A stretch of 64,000 bases of DNA, taken from positions 26,639-90,638 of the forward strand of contig CADBQY010000112.1 of the NCBI GenBank assembly GCA_902796885.1, in the 5' to 3' direction. Source of the DNA: an uncultured Planctomycetota bacterium (GTDB taxonomy: Bacteria > Planctomycetota > Planctomycetia > Pirellulales > Thermoguttaceae). The notes beneath the pieces were generated by a model, which saw only the letters and a program-made list of their open reading frames with translations, made no database searches and was not told where the DNA came from. This document shows, in pieces, positions 59,876 through 64,000 of this stretch. Numbering within the stretch: position 1 is the first letter of the stretch; each line of letters opens with the position of its first letter. Made by a program: the position numbers and the translations under genes.

Positions 59876-61513
59876 TTATTTCAGCGCCGCGGCGACGAGA
59901 GTTTCCGCTTCGGCGAGGATTCGGTCGAGGTGGTCTTGGCCAAGGAACGACTCGGCGTAGATTTTATAGATGTTTTCGGTTCCGCTCGGCCGCGCGGCGA
60001 ACCATCCGTTTTCGGTAACGACTTTCAGTCCGCCGATCGGCGCGTCGTTCCCCGGCGCGCGGGTCAGAATCGAGACGATCGGCTCGCCGGCGAGGGTCGT
60101 TTCGGTCACCTTCTCGGGCGAGAGACGGGTAAACGCCTCTTTCATTTCGAGCGTGGCGGGGGTGTCGATCCGCGCGTAAACGGGGGACCCGAACGATTCG
60201 GTCAGTTCGCGGTAATGAAGACCCGGATCCCGGCCGGTCCGCGCCAGGATTTCCGCGGCGAGAAGCCCCATGATCAGACCGTCCTTATCGGTGGTCCAGA
60301 CCCCGCCGTCGAATCGGAGGAAACTCGCGCCGGCGCTCTCTTCGCCGCCGAAGAGGAGCGAGCCGTCGAACAGACCCGGCGCGAACCACTTGAACCCGAC
60401 CGGCACTTCGACCAGCCGCCGCCCCGCCGCCGCCGCGACCCGATCGATCATTCCGCTCGAGACGAGCGTCTTGCCGATTCCCGCGTCGAGGGGCCATTCC
60501 TTTCGCGTTTCGACGAGGTACTTCACCGCCACCGCCAGAAAATGATTCGGGTTCATCAGACCGACCGAAGGGACGACGATTCCGTGCCGGTCCGAGTCGG
60601 GATCGTTGGCGAACGCGATGTCGAATTGATCCTTCAAGCCGATCAGGCGGGTCATCGACCAGGGGCTCGAGCAGTCCATTCGGATTTTGCCGTCCCGGTC
60701 GCACGTCATGAACGAGAAGGTCGGATCGAGCGACTCGTTCACGACGGTCAGGTCGAGCCCGTACCGTTCGGCGATCGGTTTCCAGTAGCGGAGCGCGGCG
60801 CCGCCGAGCGGATCGACCCCGATTTTGATTTTCGCGCGGCGGATCACTTCGAAGTCGATGATATGTTCGAGGTCGGCGACGTAATCTTCGGCGAAATCAA
60901 CGGCGGTCAGTCCCGGCGCGTCGGCGAGCGCCGAGCCGGTCAGGGCGGCGACCCCCGCGCCGCCGGCTTCGAGGATTTCGTTCGCCCGTTTTTCGATTTG
61001 GGCGGTGACGTCGACGTCGGCCCCCCCGCCGTTGGGCGTGTTATATTTGATCCCGCCGTCGGACGGCGGATTGTGCGACGGGGTGATGATCAGCCCGTCG
61101 GCTTTCGACTCGTGCGATCGGTTCCACGCGAGGATCGCCCGCGAGATCGCCGGAGTCGGCGTCACGCCGTTTTCCTTCTGGTAGACGACCGGCACGCCGC
61201 CGGCCGCCAGAACCGACAGAGCGGTCGCGTGCGCCGCCTCGGAGATCGCGTGGGTGTCGCGTCCCAGAAAAAGGGGGCCGGCATACCCCGCCGCGCGCCG
61301 GTATTCGACCACCGCCTGAACGATGGCGCGGATATGCGACTCGGTAAAGGTCCCCAGAAGGGGCGATCCCCGATGCCCGCCGGTGCCGAAGCGAACCCGC
61401 TGGGCTTTCACCGCCGGGTCGGGCTTCTTTTCGAAATAATCGTTTCGGAGTTGTTCCGGGTCGATCAGAATCTCTTTCGGAGCGGGTTTTCCCGCCAGTT
61501 CGCTCACGGCCAT
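59876..61513 (-). CDS. pgm: Alpha-D-glucose phosphate-specific phosphoglucomutase
   Basis: 545 residues from ATG 61513 (MAVSELAGKPAPKEI) with a GAGG site; the longer frame start at 61633 overlaps the divergent gene and is not supported. The catalytic phosphoserine lies in TPSHNPPSDGG, the metal loop in ANDPDSDRHG, the sugar loop in FGGEESAGASF, and the C-terminal phosphate-binding loop in ARPSGTENIYKIYAES. The enzyme interconverts glucose-1-phosphate and glucose-6-phosphate, linking galactose and glycogen use to glycolysis. Its neighbour PPi-PFK fits that path. Confidence 0.94.
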   Translation of the reverse strand: MAVSELAGKPAPKEILIDPEQLRNDYFEKKPDPAVKAQRVRFGTGGHRGSPLLGTFTESHIRAIVQAVVEYRRAAGYAGPLFLGRDTHAISEAAHATALSVLAAGGVPVVYQKENGVTPTPAISRAILAWNRSHESKADGLIITPSHNPPSDGGIKYNTPNGGGADVDVTAQIEKRANEILEAGGAGVAALTGSALADAPGLTAVDFAEDYVADLEHIIDFEVIRRAKIKIGVDPLGGAALRYWKPIAERYGLDLTVVNESLDPTFSFMTCDRDGKIRMDCSSPWSMTRLIGLKDQFDIAFANDPDSDRHGIVVPSVGLMNPNHFLAVAVKYLVETRKEWPLDAGIGKTLVSSGMIDRVAAAAGRRLVEVPVGFKWFAPGLFDGSLLFGGEESAGASFLRFDGGVWTTDKDGLIMGLLAAEILARTGRDPGLHYRELTESFGSPVYARIDTPATLEMKEAFTRLSPEKVTETTLAGEPIVSILTRAPGNDAPIGGLKVVTENGWFAARPSGTENIYKIYAESFLGQDHLDRILAEAETLVAAALK

Positions 61514-61537
61514 TTTATGGTTCCTCGCTATTAGATA

Positions 61538-61567
61538 TTGACTTTCCCCCGCGCCATTTGCTATGAT
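61538..61567 (+). promoter_or_regulatory. Promoter of the AsmA-like gene
   Basis: TTGACT (61538-61543) and TATGAT (61562-61567) are 18 bases apart, with a start near 61574. It lies in the divergent gap with pgm. Confidence 0.68.
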
Positions 61568-61612
61568 CCGCCGTTCCGTTTCCCCCGCCTTCATTCTACG
61601 CGGCGGAGTGGA

Positions 61613-64000
61613 ATGATCAAGGGGTTTCCCCAACGACGACCTGGCGAAACAGAGCTATCATTGAGTAAACAGAATCCGAAAGAAAAACCGAAGAAGAAAT
61701 CCTCGCCGCTCGGCTGCCTGAGTACGCTGCTGGTGCCGCTTCTGTGCGTCGTCGCCGTCCTCTGCTGGAAGAAGGACGAGGTCGCCTGTCATGTTCTGCG
61801 CGGGCAGCTCGCCAAACGGTTCCCGGAATTCCGGTTCGATATCGGCGCGGTTCGGCTCGAATCGAGCGGCGCGTCGGTCAGCCGGCTGAACGTTTTTCTG
61901 CCGGCGCAGGGAGATTTTCCCGAGACCCCGTTGTTCGGCGCGGAAGAGATTCGGGTCGAGGTGCCCCTGTCGATTTCGACGATTCTCGAAAAGAAGTTCG
62001 TTCCGCGCCACGTCCTGATCAGCCGGCCGACGGTCATGGTCAACGATCGGACGATGGCGGCGGTCGGCGCGCTGTCGAAGGGGGGGGAGCCGGTCAAGAT
62101 TCCGTACGTGCCGGTCGATATCCGCGGCGCGAGCGTCGAGATCACGCTGCCGGCCAAGAATAGCGGCGGCCAGCCGCATAAAATGGTCTATTCGGGAATC
62201 GACGCGGCCCTGACCCCGCCGTCGGCCGGCGGGCCGGGACCGGCGGCCGCGCAAACCGCGCCGCAACAAACCGCGCCGCAACAGACGCCTCCGCAAACTC
62301 CGCCGTCGGCCGCCCCGGCGCAGAACGGGTCCGGACGCAACACAAACCGCCGGTTTGGGGACGACCCCGTCGCCGACGGACTGGCCGCCGTTTCGCTGAT
62401 CGGCGACGTTCTGAACCGGGAGAGGGCGTCCGGCACGGCGTCCGCGCAGGGGAGCAATACAAACCGCCGGTTCGGGGACGATCCCGTCGCCGACGGAATG
62501 GCCGCCCTGTCGCTGGTCGGCGACGTCCTGAACCGGGAGAAGGCGTCCGCGCCGGAATCCGCGCCGGCGGCGCAGCCCGCGTCGGTCGACCCGACCCGCT
62601 GGCAGATCCGCGGCACGTGCGAGAACAGCATCGTCAAAGGGGTGACGTTCGACGGGAACGCCGCGCCCGACTTTTCGGCGGTCACGATCACCGGCCGGGT
62701 CGACGCGCTCGAACTCGGTCAGCGGATTCTGTCGCCCCTGCTCGATCTTTCGGGAGTGAAAGACAAGGTGCAGTCGTTCACCGGGCGCACGTCGTTCGGG
62801 TTCACCATCGAGTGGAGCGCCGAACGGGGGCTGAACTACAAAGTGGACGGGAATCTCTTTCAGGGGAGCCTGAACACCCCTCTTTTGAGTCATCCGATTT
62901 CGGATCTCTACGCCCATTTCAGATTCGATCCGACCCGCGCCGAGATCGACCGGCTCACCGCGCGGAGCGGATCGGCGGTGATCCTGGCCGAGTTTTTCGG
63001 GGACGGGACGCCGTTCGCCTGGCGGATGCGGGCGCAGTTCGAGAACCTGCCGATCGATCAGTCGGTTTTAAAACTTCTGCCCGACGGCGCCGGGCGCGAT
63101 CGGCTCGGTCCGTTGGCCGATCTGACCTTCGCCGGAGTCGCCAAAATCAATCTGACGCTGCACGGAGTCGATAAGACAATAGCTCGACCCGTCCTTTCGG
63201 TAAGCTGCAAAGACCTGGCGCTTTCGCACCAGGTCTTTCCGTTTAAACCGGACCCCCTTTCGGGGAATCTTCAGTTGGACGACGCCGGGCGGCTTCGTTT
63301 CCTTTTCAAGTCGGAAGGGGAGACGCGCCGCCTTTGTCTTTCGGGGGAATATCCCGACGTCGGCCAGCGGCGGGGAACGGTTCGGCTCGACGCCGAGCGT
63401 CTGCCGATCGACGCCAAGCTGATCGCCTCGATGGACGACGATTTCCGCGACGTGATCGAGGAGCTCCACCCGGGCGGGTATCTTAGCGCGGCCGCCGAAC
63501 TGAAGGAGTGCGGAGCCGATCCCGACGAACTGCACGTCGATATGCGGCTCGACGACGCGTCGATCGTTTACGACCTTTTCCCGATGCCGGTGACTGGAAT
63601 CACCGGCCGCGTGACGTGTGAAAACGGCAAATGGCGGTTCAGCGACCTGCGCGGCAGGAGCGGCTCGGCCCTCTTCACCGCCGAGGGGACCGCCGCGTGT
63701 ATCGGCGGCGTCGAGGAGTTTTCGATGACGGTTCACGCCGAACGGTTTCCGCTCGGCGAAGATTTCACCGCCGCGCTGATCGACCCCCAGCAGCGGGAAC
63801 TGGTCGAAAAGCTCCACCTGCGCGGCGCGGCCGACGCCGAGATCCGCATGACGTATATCCAGGAGGAAGACCGGCTCGATCTGAGAGTCGACGGCGCGAC
63901 GCGCCCGGAGGAAACTTCTTTCAAGCCGGAGCATTTCCCCTACGAACTGACGAATCTGGAAGGGAACATCCGTTACGGCGACGGTCTTCTGACGATCGAC
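61613..64000 (+). CDS. AsmA/TamB-like envelope protein (3' end outside window)
   Basis: At least 796 residues, open to the window end. The start ATG 61613 has a GGAG site with short spacing; TTG 61661 is an alternative. After a basic N-terminus a single membrane span (CLSTLLVPLLCVVAVLCW) leads to a long beta-rich periplasmic part with AsmA/DUF3971-like features: RFPEFRFDIGAVRLESSGAS near the start, repeated amphipathic strands, and ITGRVTCENGKWRFSDLRG further on. A Pro/Ala/Gln linker with a 39-residue tandem duplication lies at about 200-315. AsmA-family proteins bridge membranes for lipid transport. The long antisense frames on the minus strand here are shadows. Confidence 0.8.
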   Translation, partial: MIKGFPQRRPGETELSLSKQNPKEKPKKKSSPLGCLSTLLVPLLCVVAVLCWKKDEVACHVLRGQLAKRFPEFRFDIGAVRLESSGASVSRLNVFLPAQGDFPETPLFGAEEIRVEVPLSISTILEKKFVPRHVLISRPTVMVNDRTMAAVGALSKGGEPVKIPYVPVDIRGASVEITLPAKNSGGQPHKMVYSGIDAALTPPSAGGPGPAAAQTAPQQTAPQQTPPQTPPSAAPAQNGSGRNTNRRFGDDPVADGLAAVSLIGDVLNRERASGTASAQGSNTNRRFGDDPVADGMAALSLVGDVLNREKASAPESAPAAQPASVDPTRWQIRGTCENSIVKGVTFDGNAAPDFSAVTITGRVDALELGQRILSPLLDLSGVKDKVQSFTGRTSFGFTIEWSAERGLNYKVDGNLFQGSLNTPLLSHPISDLYAHFRFDPTRAEIDRLTARSGSAVILAEFFGDGTPFAWRMRAQFENLPIDQSVLKLLPDGAGRDRLGPLADLTFAGVAKINLTLHGVDKTIARPVLSVSCKDLALSHQVFPFKPDPLSGNLQLDDAGRLRFLFKSEGETRRLCLSGEYPDVGQRRGTVRLDAERLPIDAKLIASMDDDFRDVIEELHPGGYLSAAAELKECGADPDELHVDMRLDDASIVYDLFPMPVTGITGRVTCENGKWRFSDLRGRSGSALFTAEGTAACIGGVEEFSMTVHAERFPLGEDFTAALIDPQQRELVEKLHLRGAADAEIRMTYIQEEDRLDLRVDGATRPEETSFKPEHFPYELTNLEGNIRYGDGLLTID
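62344..62550. repeat. 117-bp in-frame tandem duplication in the AsmA-like gene linker
   Basis: The segment from 62344 recurs from 62461. Both encode NRRFGDDPVADGxAAxSLxG followed by DVLNRE. The period of 117 keeps the frame, and the copies differ by about ten substitutions. Confidence 0.88.

Noticed and set aside
61658..62917. A 419-codon minus-strand frame inside the AsmA-like gene
   Set aside because: It is antisense to a frame that has a promoter, a start site, a membrane span and AsmA-like features and continues to the window end.

Overview
The window reads as a chromosomal stretch of a GC-rich planctomycete, probably a Pirellulales- or Thermoguttaceae-like lineage. This is inferred from family content only. 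The clues are a giant surface protein with an N-terminal LEPR-XLL-type motif (RVEELERRELLA), an Lgt much longer than usual, a lone GspK, PPi-type phosphofructokinase, membrane-anchored coiled-coil proteins, Gly-rich secreted proteins and several hypothetical families of planctomycete type. Gene density is high, coding strands alternate in short operons, and no IS element, prophage block or CRISPR array was seen.

Layout: 1-4560 holds the 3' part of an unrecognised membrane protein, a VWA protein and a disordered repeat protein. 4560-10350 holds a structured leader, a giant SdrD-B/FG-GAP surface protein and a WD40 protein. 10635-15215 is a MacAB-like export operon whose adaptor carries EF-hands. 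15236-20870 holds a small conserved protein, EttA, tRNA-Gln, CTP synthase and a rhamnulokinase-like kinase. 21105-24035 holds an outer-membrane barrel, a Gly-rich secreted protein and a CYTH protein. 24158-27766 is an operon of two secreted proteins and a gingipain-like C25 protease. 27945-28600 is a low-GC patch. 28661-34571 is a cca-parA-glycosidase-BON protein operon. 34715-37464 has four flavodoxin-type genes in tandem. 37522-44810 is panC-lgt-gspK-Sel1-dihaem cytochrome. 44932-45900 is tatA-HIT. 45917-53657 holds an esterase, then two paralogous membrane coiled-coil genes leading into galK and a 2-hydroxyacid dehydrogenase. 53797-64000 holds a TPR lipoprotein, a large glycosidase-like protein, a candidate small RNA, PPi-PFK, phosphoglucomutase and the start of an AsmA-like protein.

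Together the genes suggest a saccharolytic, envelope-rich cell: galactosidase-like hydrolase, GalK, Pgm and PPi-PFK form a plausible galactose-to-glycolysis route, and Lgt, GspK, TatA, MacAB, AsmA-like protein and the barrel serve the envelope. The strongest oddity is a CTP synthase whose glutaminase nucleophile Cys is replaced by Ala. Other points of interest are a candidate sRNA with a C-rich loop, a pseudoknot-capable leader, a PDZ-like insertion in Lgt, an adaptor/EF-hand fusion, and membrane coiled-coil paralogues with a BRCT-like segment. Several sigma70-type promoters can be read (for example TTGACA-N17-TAAAAT before tatA) and they help fix start codons.
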